Of a DNA stretch of 64,000 nt, positions 47,416-59,086 are shown piece by piece. The stretch is taken from positions 74,450,044 to 74,514,043 of the forward strand of contig CAKMRJ010004445.1 of the NCBI GenBank assembly GCA_928212115.1. The letters are read 5' to 3'. The notes beneath the pieces are model-generated. The model was not told the origin of the DNA. It saw only the letters and a list, made by a program, of their open reading frames with translations, and did no database searches. The DNA comes from Lactuca virosa (lineage: Eukaryota; Streptophyta; Magnoliopsida; Asterales; Asteraceae). A program made the position numbers and the translations under genes. Each line of letters starts with the position of its first letter. Positions within the stretch are counted from its first letter, which is position 1.

Positions 47416-48615
47416 TGTAACAACCCATTATTTCACGTCAATAATAAAATGTTAAATAAACCCAATATCAAGGAATAAAGTGATACCAATCATTACAAGG
47501 ATTCCGAATATATAAAGAATACCGAAATCTGAGTTATAACGAAGAAGTTATGACCTATTGAAGTTTCGCGACAGAACCGGTACGACACTGTGTGTCATAA
47601 AAAGTGAGTTTACAATCAAACGCTTTCGAGCCTTAACAATCAAAATAAAAGTCATAGAATTCGTAAAACCGTGAACGGACATAAAAAGAACGCCCAAATC
47701 TGACTTCGTATGAAGAAGTTATGATTTTTCTAAGATTCGGCACAGCAGTATACAGCCCAAAAATCGAATTAAAGATCGAACGATTTTTAGGCGACACAAC
47801 CTAAACGAAAATCAAAGGTCTCTTCAATAGTAGTACAACGATAAAAAGACAGACAAAAACGGATGTCGGATGAAGAAGTTATGAATTTTTAACGGACTTT
47901 TCTTGTCCCGGCCTGTTAAAAATATAACTTTAAAAATAAAGTCAAAATTAGCCGACAGAGTCTAAATGAAAGTTGTAGAGCATGATCTCACCTGCGCGTG
48001 GATATAAAGAACGTCAAAAACGAAGCTCGTATGCGAAAGATACGAATTTTTGAAGTTTGGGAAATAGAAGTACGCCCAGCGTACTCGGAAGCTAGGCCTC
48101 GGATTGACCACATCGCCTCTTTCTTCGCATGCAACACGTGTCTCGCACAATCGACACGTCCGAGGCCACGTAGCCACTACGCCCCGCGTACGAAAAGATT
48201 ACGCCTAGCGTAATCGGACTAGCCTCGACGCATATCTCGTAGTCTCGCCACGTCCGAAGCTCGGAACCCGATCAGAACTACGCCCAGCGTACTTCGCTGG
48301 TACGCCCAGAGTACCGAGGACCAGACCCCTCCTATAAATAGGATGCGAGAGCTCCGGGTTTTGTTTACAAAATTCAACCTCTCTCTCACTTTTAACATCC
48401 TTTTAACCCCTCTAAAACCCCCGAAGCCTAAGAATATCCCCCTAACACCCGAAGAAAGCCCGGAGCCCCAAAGTCCTCGAGAAAATAATTTTTTCCAGTC
48501 GAAACTCTGTCCGTGTAAAGCCCGGTTTTTCATCAAAAACTCTCGGTTCCATCAAGAAAAACTTGATGCTTTGATAAGCCTTTATCTAAGCTTCTTAACC
48601 TCATACACCTTTGCC
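47416..48615 (+). mobile_element. Element F: LTR 5' part with U3 repeats, palindromes and TATA box
   Basis: Starts TGTAACAACCC, the usual gypsy LTR start. Four diverged units of about 160-171 bp carry GAAGAAGTTATGA-like words at 47541, 47712, 47872 and 48033. They are followed by five GTACGC/GCGTAC palindromes (48070-48314) and a TATA box (CCTATAAATAGG) near 48331. A leader rich in CCCTCT and CCCC follows. The 3' end was not found; similarity to a normal leader fades near 48615. Confidence 0.65.
48070..48314 (+). promoter_or_regulatory. Palindrome cluster upstream of element F TATA box
   Basis: TACGC-N3-GCGTA dyads lie at 48070-48084 (CCA centre), 48177-48191, 48197-48215 (GATTACGC-CTA-GCGTAATC), 48278-48292 and 48300-48314. 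The arms match those in element A, although the LTRs are otherwise different. Confidence 0.6.
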
Positions 48616-50456
48616 TTAGAAAGCTCACATGTGTGTCTAAAGAAATTCAGAATTTATGTTACTAAGTCCCAAATGTTCAGACTAATTGTCAAATCTCACA
48701 ATTCGAACTATGAAGAGGGATGCCGTAATCATAATCGAATTTGAGAATACAATTTTCACAATTGCAATCTTCTTAAAATCTCTCTTAGTGAAAGCATTTC
48801 CTTACAATCATTTTCATGAAGGAGGGAAACCTCATGACACTTAGATTTTAAAGTGTATGTGTTCCTATCCATGTGAATTTACCAAAACCAAAGTTTGCGA
48901 CAAATCCAAACTCATATGGACCGAACGTGCTCAATCTCGATTTCTTGCATCATGGTAACATGAATGCCCACCATGTCTTCCAAGCAACTCACCCTTTCAT
49001 ATCAATGTACTTTTCATTGATCAAGGTGCTTTGTCTTTATGCATTCAAATGAGAACTCATAGAACTCACATGCATAATTAACTCAATTGGAATGGCACAG
49101 AAAAAGAGTATGTCATCCACGATAGGCTTTAAACCTCAAGTCGTGTGCTAGTGATGATCAACTAGGTTTAACTCTTGATTTGTTCTTGAAACCTTTCAAG
49201 ACCATTAAGACACTCACTGACTCCTTGACATATAAGATTCTCTTGTCAAGAAACATTCTTTGACAAAACAAATATTCAAGAGTTAGTGTAGTTTTTATCA
49301 AGACTATCACTTCACATAATTGGTTCTAGTTGGTCTTTGTCTTATCCAAGACATCACAACTTACCAATCTCAAATGTGCAGGAATAAGAAGACTTTTTCC
49401 AATTCCACATTTGTTGAGTGTTATAAACCTACTAAAGACGTGTCACTCAATTCGCAATCTTGGAGTATGACTCTAAGATTCGATATTGGAACGAATTATG
49501 ATTGACTTCTTAATTTAACCATTCCTCAATTCCCGATTCCTCTTCTTAGACATACAAATGTACTAAGACTCACTTAGAGGATCAATTGAGATATGGTTCT
49601 TAATCATTAATACTTTATCATAAAACACAATAAAAGGTACTCTCCCTTCTTCTTAGAACAGAGAAACTTTTATCTTTCTGCCTTCTTGATTCTTCTTATT
49701 CGTTCTGCCATTTATTGAAACCTTTTCAATCAACTCAGAATTACACTTAGTCTTATAAGTATAATCATATTTACTAAACTTTAGTAAATCATGACGAATA
49801 TCTTTATCACTCTTGTGGTGCACTTGATCAGCGCACAACCAAGTGTACCTGATCCCTAGCCCTTCACTTGACTCTTTGTCAAGGAATTAGTCTAATTTCC
49901 AAAATATAAAGTTTCTCATTCATCACGCAACCAAGTTGTATGATTCCAAGTTTCTGTCCAATTGAAACTTGGGCGATGAGAAACTCTCCCTATTTGGTAA
50001 ATTCTTGACATTTCACAAATAACATAATCAAGAATCACATCCAATTCAACATTGCTAAAAATTAGAAATATATAAACATCCATTTTCACATATGCCATTG
50101 CAAGGATAAATAAATAGGACGAAATCAAAATTTATTTTATTGCGGAAAAACTTGTCCTTACAATGCAATTCAAATGAAAACTATGCTCTTTCAATTTCTA
50201 AGCAATCTATTCTAACTCTAAAGTAGTAGCTCAAAAATCCAATCTTCAAGCAATGCGATCGAAATCCATTTCTTCACGATCAGATTCAGCTTACTTCTTC
50301 CCTTAAGCTTCCTCTCTTTTCTTCGATCCTACAAAACATCAAAATGTAATCTTATCACATCATGTATTGAAAATCAAAGAATAGGAACTTATAGAGTTAG
50401 TTATTGGATTTTACCTGAAGTAGACCCATACGTCTTGACTCTCCCATCTCTTAGAT
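48616..50456. other. No gene seen; probable non-coding part of copia-derived element G
   Basis: Moderately AT-rich with no open frame above about 130 codons and no recognised domain. GAAGAGGGATGCCGTAATC at 48711 recurs at 51163, linking this stretch with the leader of element G. It may be the 3' non-coding part of that element; no left-hand LTR was found. Confidence 0.4.
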
Positions 50457-51062
50457 CTCTCAGGTAGTTTGGGCAGCTTCGTCTCCAATGCCCCTTCTCT
50501 TGGCAATAAAGCAAATGGACTCCTTTGGCACAGCACATCGGACAATCACAGACTTAGTCTTTTCTGGACTTCCAATGTTGCCAGTGTCCATTGAAGTTTG
50601 GGAGTTTGATTCACCAGACAAATTTTCTTGACCAGCACGCCAATTCATTGCTGATTCAGAAGCTATAAGCAAATAGGTGAGATCAATGAGGGTCACGTCG
50701 TGGTCCATCATATAGTACTCTCTAACGAACTCACTATATGATTCAGGAAGCGACTAAAGAACCCAGTCAACAGCCAACATCTCTGAGATATCGACACCCA
50801 TCATCCTTAACCTATCAATGTGTGACTTTATCTCCAAGATGTGTGCACACACAGGTTTCCCATCTTCGTGTTTACTTGCCAATAGGGCTTGAGTGAGCTT
50901 GAATTTTTCAAGTCTTTGAACTTGTGGGTTAGGGAGAATAATTGGAGGAGGTGGAGGAAGTGAAGCATGACTCTCATTTCCTTGATCGTATCGTGGAACG
51001 TCATATTCATTTGGAAAGCTTGTTCCAAGGGACTTGGGAAGACCATTGTAAGATTTAGACAT
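50457..51062 (-). pseudogene. Element G: copia-type gag with one in-frame stop
   Basis: A single minus-strand frame of about 200 codons starts MSKSYNGLPK. It has a Pro-rich segment, then LTQALLASKHEDGKPV, the IKSHIDRLRMMG core and SLPESYSEF, typical of copia gag (UBN2-like). A TAG at about 50754 lies before SLPESYS. The frame ends at 50460 without a zinc knuckle, and no pol follows. It resembles gag-only (TR-GAG-like) copia derivatives. Its PBS and LTR lie at 52678-53478. Confidence 0.75.
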
Positions 51063-51430
51063 CTACAAAACGAGAGAAAAATCAAGTTAGTTGATAAGAA
51101 TCCTTGATGTAACACCCAAAAGAAACATCAAGGCTAGGACCCAACACAATACTCTACAACCTAGAAGAGGGATGCCGTAATCTAGTTGCAGAATATTTGA
51201 AGGTAGGTAAATGACGATTTGCCAATTCCCACCATGAAAAACAAAAATGAAGTTTAAGTTTTAATTGAATCGAAACTCCTATATCTTTTGAGATTCATTG
51301 AACTTTTCAATGGCATGTTTAATCTCGATTATGCCCTTGATTTGTGATTGGGATGCCGAGGATCACAAATAAGGTGTGAATAACCATACGAATCTACATG
51401 ATGCACTCAATGATACTATCACCTAATCAA

Positions 51431-51538
51431 TGTGCCGGTTAACCACACACGCTCCATTGATCTATGATAAACATCAAGCCACCCTTCACTACCAATGTCA
51501 ACCCCAAATTAGTGTGCCGGTTAACCACACACGCTCCA
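51431..51538. repeat. 26-bp direct repeat, two copies
   Basis: TGTGCCGGTTAACCACACAC followed by GCTCCA occurs at 51431 and again about 90 bp later. It lies in the leader of element G, between LTR and gag. GTTAAC is a palindrome inside it. Confidence 0.8.
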
Positions 51539-52520
51539 CTAACATTTGACAAGGGTACGAAGTGTAATTCCATGGATTAGCATACAATTTCACATTTTGC
51601 CAAAAGTAACTAGAATTTGGGAATTTGTAAAGCATGTAGTTACTTTGTACTTCATTATACTTATAATGGAAGGTTTCGTCCTATCCTACCCGTTCGGCTA
51701 ACGACCATCCACTAGTCAAGAGTGCAGTGGGTAAGAGTGGATACCCATTCAATCGCCATTTTATAGGCAATTTCCTTAAACACCCCTTATAGACCAGCTT
51801 CGTGAATGAGACCTACTAACGGTTAGATTGACTGTTTACTCATACATATATATAATATTAGACTTTTAATGTTATTTATAGTATAGGGTGTATTTTACAC
51901 TTTTAAAATACTAGGTGGTCTAATTTAATAAATTATACTTTTAATTTTAATTAAATGTAAACCAAAACTTTATGGGTTTATAAAATCTCCTTTAATTATA
52001 CACCTTAATTAATAAATAAAACCATAAGGGTGTAATTTGAACTTTTTCAAAATACGAGGGTTTTTTAGAGTTTAACATTTCAAAATTAAACTTTTAATCA
52101 ACTTTTAAATTCCAAAACTTGAGGGCAAGTTTTGAAACATTTCAAAACATTACGGTTTAACTATTTAAATTTCAAAAACAAAACTTTTAAGTTCAAACTT
52201 AAACTATAAAACTTAAAGGGAGTAATTTGAAACTATTCAAACTTTGTCAAGAACATTCTAGATCAACAATACAAATAAGAGAATTATATAGTTTTGACCT
52301 AGTCTAATTTCTTGCAAGATAATACACCAAATAATTCAAATAATTAAATTTAATCATATAAGGAAGTAATTATTCAATTAATATGAAATTATCTTTTATT
52401 TTGGCAAAGATAATCACCCAATATCATAAAAATCCGATTTCTATCAATAAAAAACGTTTTGGTAATTATCCCACAACAAAAATAGGCAAGAAACCCGAAA
52501 AATCCTCCATCTGACCCTCT
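51539..52520. other. AT-rich leader of element G, no gene
   Basis: No coding signal. Homopolymer-rich AT sequence lies between the gag and the PBS of element G. Confidence 0.5.
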
Positions 52521-52595
52521 GACTCGTCGAGTCAGGCTTGGACTCGTTGAGTTCACTATGGACTCGGCGAGTCACCCAGTTGACTCAGCGAGTCA
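52521..52595 (-). promoter_or_regulatory. Palindrome cluster GACTC-N3-GAGTC in element G leader
   Basis: GACTC-GTC-GAGTC (52521-52533), GACTCGTTGAGTT (52541), GACTC-GGC-GAGTC (52561-52573) and TGACTC-AGC-GAGTCA (52581-52595) lie within 75 bp, about 85 bp inside the PBS. They have the same arm-N3-arm form as in elements A and F with another arm sequence. Confidence 0.6.
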
Positions 52596-52677
52596 AGTCG
52601 AAAAACCTCAAAAAAAATCGATTTTCAGCCAAAATTCGATCAAATAAGCATCAAATTCACTAACAAACAGCCTTAGG

Positions 52678-52689
52678 CTCTGATACCAC
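52678..52689 (-). promoter_or_regulatory. Element G primer binding site
   Basis: GTGGTATCAGAG on the minus strand directly inside the LTR, a tRNA-Met-type site. Confidence 0.85.
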
Positions 52690-53478
52690 TGATGGGTTTT
52701 GAGCAATACATCAATCCTATGGTGTACATGAAAACCCTAATAGCTTTGGATCTAATTTGTCTAATGAACATGCAATTGATAATCCAAAGCCATAAACCCT
52801 AAATCTAATAAACTATAACTGAAATTAGGGTTTAGATCTTACCTTTGATTGTTATATAGCAATAACAATCAATCCTTGGCTTCAGAAAGCTTAGTGCCTC
52901 AAGTGTTGCACCTCTAATGGAGTCACAAACACCACTAAGCAATTGGATGAAGGAGAGAAGAGAGAGGAGGCACCAAAAACGGATGGAAACCCTAATCCAA
53001 GTGTTAGCCCCGTTTTTGGTGCCCAAGGGTTCCTTATATACTTAGGCTATTAGGGTTATCCAACAAGGAAACCCTAATTTGACTGCTTAGGCCCTAAGCA
53101 GCCCATGGACCCCTTCTGGAACATGCCTTGGACGATTTCTAATGGGCTTCCCCATAGAATTCGTCCAACCTATTATTCTAAGGTGATCCATAGCCCAATT
53201 GCAATTATCCTATAATTACAATTCCAGTCCCCTAAGTTTAATTAATCTCTTTTAGCCACAGAATTAATTCTTTATTAATTCTTGACTAATATTAATTAAA
53301 CAATATGATTTCTCCTTTAATATATTATTCTCATAATATATTAATAAATCATAATTAAACCTTTCTCTCCTTAATTCATCCTACATATTGCTATGGTGAA
53401 GGCAACCCAAAAGGACCATGCTCATAATCGGGTCAAGTACATACCAAAATAGTTATGGACTTAGACACTAATCCAACA
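52690..53478 (-). mobile_element. Element G 5' LTR (789 bp)
   Basis: On the minus strand it starts TGTTGGATTAGTG at 53478 and ends AAAACCCATCA at 52690, next to the PBS. A minus-strand TATA-like TAAGTATATAAGG lies at about 53033. The matching 3' LTR is not in the window, so the element is truncated. Confidence 0.8.
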
Positions 53479-54716
53479 AGCGTGAGTTTGTGTATAGATC
53501 TATACAGGAAAGACTATGTATTAGTATGGTTATAATGAATATTCACAATAAGTATTAACTAATTATTTACGTAAAGATATACTTTTTCTTAAACAGTTTC
53601 AAGGGATATTAACTATGTGATTATTCAGTATATACAATAGGGTTATATAAAATTGAAGTCCGGTAGACAGTGGAATGTGTGACTTCCGCCTTATTTCTTA
53701 TTCCTTGTTTGGTTGTGGGCTTAGGGCAGATTCACCCATTCAAGTGTCTATTCGATATCGGTTATATACAACTCGTAAGTACTAAGTGATCATAGGAGGG
53801 TAGTATCGTCACGTCGAGTTTTCATGGCAAACACATCTTCAGCTAGTTGTTCTTTTAAATAAAACTAGGTATCATTAAACTAAGTATGGTAATTATACTT
53901 GTGCTTTTCGGTCTTCGAACAATTAAGACTACAAATCGGTTTTATAGAAAATATAATATTTTCTATGAGAAACATCGTTATTTTAAAGGTAAACAGTTTT
54001 CGATTTAGCTTTCTGAAAACAATAACAATTCTTACTGAAAACAATGTTTTACAATAGAGTAAGTGCAACTAGGAACATATTTACAAAAGGTTCAACACTT
54101 ATTTACAAACTAGTATAACATAAAGGACCTTTAATGGTTAATTCTATAATTCATTAGTTTATACATCAGAGTTATATATAAATAATATCTGATAGGCAGT
54201 GGAATGTGTGACTTCCGCATTACCTCCTGTTCCTTGTTTGGTTGTGGGCTTAGGGCAGATTCACACATTCAACTGTCCGTTCGATATTAGGTTATATATA
54301 GTTAGTATAAACTAAGTAATTATAGAAGGAACTATTATGGTTACCATTTACCAAGAAAATATAAGATTTTCTGGAGGAACAGGCGAACTTTTCCAAAGAA
54401 CAAAGAGTATACTTTTTATAACAAAAATACTTATGAACTCATCAACTTTAATGTTGACACTTTTTAAAATCACTTGTATTCTCAGGATCGTTAGTAGGCA
54501 GGTACCCTCTCAGGCGTTGCGAAGACGGAGTTTTACGTCTAATCTTTTGCTATAGTTTTAATGTAAATCATGAAATATTTTGAACACAATGTGAACTTTA
54601 TATTATTAATATGATGGTTTTTGTTACTTTGATTACTATGATGCATGTGTTGTGATACTTAACATGATGTCCTCCGCCCCTGAACGTTTCCGTCATTCCG
54701 GTTTGGAGATGTGACA
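53479..54716 (+). mobile_element. Fragment H: 3' part of a long gypsy-type LTR
   Basis: Ends GGAGATGTGACA at 54716. It shares words with element E (inverted) and array C LTRs, such as TTGACAC before a long T/A run and CTCAGGATCGTTAGTAGG. No PBS follows, so it is a solo-LTR or 3'-LTR remnant. Its left end is cut by element G. It contains two copies, 530 bp apart, of a segment with GTGGAATGTGTGACTTCCGC (53662-53775 and 54192-54305). Confidence 0.65.
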
Positions 54717-56592
54717 AAATAGGGTCACACCTTATACCAAGTTACTAAAAATTGATAATTTATTAAAGTAATTTGATTATTAATAAATATAATCAACACT
54801 TGTATTTAATTGGAAAAACATTATTTTATGAAAATAATATTTTACCAACATATTGAGAATTATTTTTTATTTTCTAGGAAATAATAACAAAAAATAAAGA
54901 AACTAGTTATATTCATAATGTATGAATATATGTATTATGCACAACTTTTTGGGCTTTTTGATTAAGTCATTTAGTTGGAATATAACTAACTAGTTATGAG
55001 CTTGAGTGAAGAACACTTCTTAGCCCCATTTCGCTTATTGAAGCCATGTACTCCTAAGGAGTGTGGGTCTTTGTGTGTTTGACTTATGTTGCTTCCATAT
55101 CTTCCTTACAAGAGATTACTTATGCATTTAATGAGCTATGGTCCTTCCTTGATGCATGAGAGTATATAAATTATATAGGATGCATGAGATGAAGAAAAGG
55201 CTAGTTTTTCTATCTTACTTTCTCTTTTCTCTTAGCTCCCAAAACCCTAGGAATTAGAGCCTTTCTCCCTCTCCACGTCTTACAATTTTGGTGCATATTC
55301 TTGGATGATTAAGTTGCTTCTCCTTTAAGGCTTTTTTGGTATAAGTTTTAAGGCTTAAGAACAGCTTAATACAGGTGTAGACTAGCATGTTTTAGAAGTT
55401 GATCCTTGCTTGGTGGATACATTATAGAGAGCTTCTTCTTTGGAGCTTCATGTCATCTTCATCAACTTCTAATCTTCCATGAGAATCAAAGTCTTCTCAA
55501 AGTCTTCAAAGATTGTAACACTTTTCCTTCTATGGTTGATTTAATCTTTCCATGATTGCAAAATGATTATTGGTGGGTTAAAAAGAGTTTTAAATATATT
55601 CTATTTTTAAGCTTCCACTGCCATTATTATGCTTTGGAAAAACGACTTTGAATAAAACTCAACATAAACGTGTTTCGAAAATGGAAGGTTCGAGAAACAC
55701 TAGTTTTTCTATAATGAACTTTATTTTCGAAACAACAGGTTCGAGAAACACAAGATTTCATAGAAGTAACTTTGTTTTTCAAAACAACATGTTCAAGAAA
55801 CGCTAGAATTAACTTTGTTTTTCCAAACAACAGGTTAGAGAAGCACAAGGTTTCTCATAATTAACTTTGTTTTCGAAACAACAGGTTCGAGAAACACTAG
55901 TGTAAATGAGATCTTCATACTAGAACGATGGAACGACTGTGAGACACTAATTCAACAAAAGTATATCAACACATTCGAGTCAATGATTATTTATTCATCC
56001 CTTTTCGGTATCTCTATTCGAATACGACTAGGAAAAACGGTAACGATGGTAAGCACATAGCGTTTTAAAAAAAACGACCTCATTAGGATATAAATATTCT
56101 CTTATAACTTTTCTAGACATCATATTCAAAATAGGCGAGCCTAGTTGGGGACGAATTAAAAAATTTGCAACTTAGATGTGAGTATATCTATTTTGTAAAT
56201 GGTAAAATCATTTTTTTAAAATCCTATATGAGTAAACCACTTTATAAATTTTTTGATGCCAACGTTAAGAGTTGTAAAACAACTTTTTGACATCCTAAAA
56301 GAAAAAAACTCATTTATGTCACATTAATAAATAATTTTTTCCAGGTTTTATGCAGAAAAGTGTTATTATTTTGGAAAAATTTTTCATAAAATCTTAAATA
56401 TTTTTTAATAGAAAAGTCTCAATACTTTTGGTCAATTTACGAAACAACCCTATTTTTTTTACAAAAAAATCATAGAAATCAGTAAAAGGTTGCATTCTAA
56501 CCATTTTTTCGCAGTTCAACGGATAACAAATTAATTTTGGACTATTAGGTAAACTGACCCAAAATATTAAGATTATTTCCTAAAGTTACAGA

Positions 56593-56594
<2 letters not shown>
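54717..56594. other. No gene seen; LTR-like promoter and a minisatellite
   Basis: AT-rich sequence with a possible promoter (TATATAAATTATATAGG near 55162 followed by a CTTTCTCTT leader), which suggests another unidentified LTR. A 60-bp minisatellite follows at 55667-55905. No coding region recognised. Confidence 0.4.
55667..55905. repeat. Minisatellite of about 50-60 bp, 4-5 units
   Basis: Units repeat TTTCGAAACAACAGGTTCGA followed by GAAACAC, with spacers containing AACTTTGTTTT. Units differ by small indels. The word TTCGAA is palindromic. Confidence 0.8.

Positions 56595-56595
<1 letters not shown>

Positions 56596-56660
<65 letters not shown>
56596..56660. repeat. (AT)n microsatellite
   Basis: About 65 bp of AT dinucleotides. 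A second run lies at 56723-56770. Confidence 0.95.
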
Positions 56661-56663
<3 letters not shown>

Positions 56664-56723
56664 GAACATTTCTTATATATTTTTACACCTTAAGAAACGT
56701 TTTCAAAGTTTTTTTCTTTCATT

Positions 56724-56772
<49 letters not shown>

Positions 56773-56888
56773 TAAATACATGTATAAAATATTTAAATCA
56801 AAAGATAACTTCAAAACGTTTTTTATACATGTAAAGATATGTTTTTTAGAAATTTTAAACATTTATAAAATTAAGTATAAGTTTTTGA

Positions 56889-57820
56889 CAGGGTTGCAGA
56901 AATCGCTCGACGGTAGCTCGACGGTGGACTGGGGTTAAGGGATTAATCGGCTAGGCGGGGATTAATCGGGGACCATTAATTATTAAAAAATTAATAAATA
57001 AAACATTAATCCTAAGAATATAACATTATATCTATTTAAAAGTTACTAAAAATTAATAAATATAACATTATAAAATGATACTATGATTACAAAAACCCTT
57101 TTGATCCCTAATACATCAGATCTAAATAACCAACAATTGCATTTGCATCAAAGTCTGCATAAAATGGGGAGAAAAAAGTGTTATGAACAATGGGTTCCAA
57201 TAACATCGGGAAGAGATGTGGACCTGCAACCTGTTGTCTACTGCATTTGGAACTTTGTGAATGTTGAGGGAATTCAATAGCAGGAGGTTGTGGATATGTG
57301 GGAATTCCATGATCGATGATTCCATCCTGATTATTGCTATATAACTATATAACACACAAGAGGCGGCGACTGTTGTAGAAGCTTCAGAAGGCGAAGACCG
57401 GTTTAGCTTCGAGGATGACGACTGACGGACTGCGACGACGTGAATGGAAGAAAAAGACGGTGTCGGAGGAGGGACAGATGACATCGAAGAAGAAGATGGC
57501 CTCGTTTTAGAAGCTTCAGTTCATGCTTTCTTTCATTCCTTCAGACTACAGAGAGAATTTCAAAAAAGAAAAGAAATGAATGTGATGGAGTGAGAAGAAC
57601 CCTAGCAGCAATTCTAACAATTTGACACTTTTGCCCTTAAAGTTTTTTTTTTTACCGATTAGGGCGCCTAGGCCCGCCTAGACCCGATAATCTCCGTCTT
57701 TGACCGATTTTGACCACGTCCGATAATAGGGTTCGATTAGTTATAAACGTCGACGGTGGAGGACCGCCAAACGCCTAGGCGCCGATTAATCGGCCGCCTA
57801 AGCCGATATTTGCAACACTG
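56889..57820. mobile_element. Non-autonomous hAT-type DNA transposon with 8-bp TSD
   Basis: Flanked by perfect 8-bp direct repeats GTTTTTGA (56881-56888 and 57821-57828). The left end reads CAGGGTTGCA and the right end, reverse complemented, CAGTGTTGCA. Subterminal GATTAATCGGC words recur at both ends. It is 932 bp long. The inner open frame (57122-57484 minus) shows no transposase motif, so the element is probably non-autonomous. Confidence 0.85.
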
Positions 57821-57972
57821 GTTTTTGATGATACGAAGATTGTGTGGGTTTTTGCGAAGATGGTGATGAAGATTGATACGGGGACACTCCTAACGTAAGT
57901 GTTTTGAAGAATGATCTTCGTCTGTTCACCATATTTAAGCGTGACATGGTCTGTTCCTTGTATATTTCTAGT

Positions 57973-58275
57973 CTATAGATATAGGGGTTAGGAGTTGCTT
58001 AAAAGTGTGTCTTGTACCCCCATATGTTCTATCTAGGGATGACAATTCTCGACCTAACCTGTAACGCGATATAAACCCGACGAAAAAAGATAAGTGGGTT
58101 TGGGTTGATGAGTTTGGGTGGCAATTCTCGACCCAACTTGTAACCCAAACCCACTTATTTTCATGTCGGGTTCGTATCGGGGTATAGGTTGGGTCGAGCA
58201 TTGTCACCCTAGATAGAACATATGTGGGTACAAGACACATTTTTAAACAACTCCTAACCCCTCTTTTATAGATAG
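57973..58275. mobile_element. Foldback / MITE-like inverted repeat
   Basis: A 303-bp stretch whose halves are imperfect inverted copies. GGGGTTAGGAGTTGCTTAAA and ATATGTTCTATCTAGGG on the left pair with their complements on the right. The centre has GGGTTTGGGTTG-type words. No clear TSD was found. Confidence 0.7.
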
Positions 58276-58944
58276 AAAAGTTTCAATATTTTGGATCAGT
58301 TTACGAAATCGTCTCAAATTAATTTGTTACCGGCTAAACCGGGAAAAAGGGTTAGAATGCAGACTTTTATCGATTTTTAGGATTTTTTTGTAAAATAAAA
58401 AAAAATGGACTATTTCCTAAACGGACGCAAAATATTAGGACTTTTCTGAATATTTCCCTAAAAATAATAATGAAAATGAACTCCATCTTTTCTTAATCTA
58501 CAAAAATATGTATTTTCTTTTGAAATTTCAAAAACGCGTTTAAGTTTGAAGTTTTTAAAAAATTATTAAACATATCAGAAACCATTTTATTTTTCTTTGG
58601 ACGATAGAAAAATATCCAAAGAAACTAATTTTTTGTTTCTACGTTGATTTTCCTTTGTTTTTTTTTTATATGAACAAATAACTACTAGATCATAAAAGAA
58701 AAAAAAAGAATCAGAATCAACGAAGTATCAAGAAAAACTTATTTGGGGATTAAGAAGAATAATGATCTCAAACTTCTTGTTTTTTTTGTTACTCCTTGAT
58801 CCGCAAAAGTGGATTATGAGACTTACGTCTTTGAGCAAAGTGTTGATAACGTGTTATATGACAAATTAGCTCAATTAAATTATTCGTTCCAAACATTTTT
58901 TTGATCATATATATGTTTCATCAAGTTTACAAATACATAAGAAC

Positions 58945-59020
<76 letters not shown>

Positions 59021-59077
59021 ATATAAACTTAGATAAACCAAAGATAATGAGAATTACGTACATAACTTCTATTTATG
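58276..59077. other. AT-rich interval without a gene
   Basis: No coding signal. It includes a (TA)n microsatellite at about 58948-59025. Confidence 0.6.
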
Positions 59078-59086
59078 AAAATTTAA

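Noticed and set aside
48070..48314. Palindromes as remnants of a MITE
   Set aside because: No TIR or TSD. They are dispersed short dyads within an LTR promoter, not the ends of an element.
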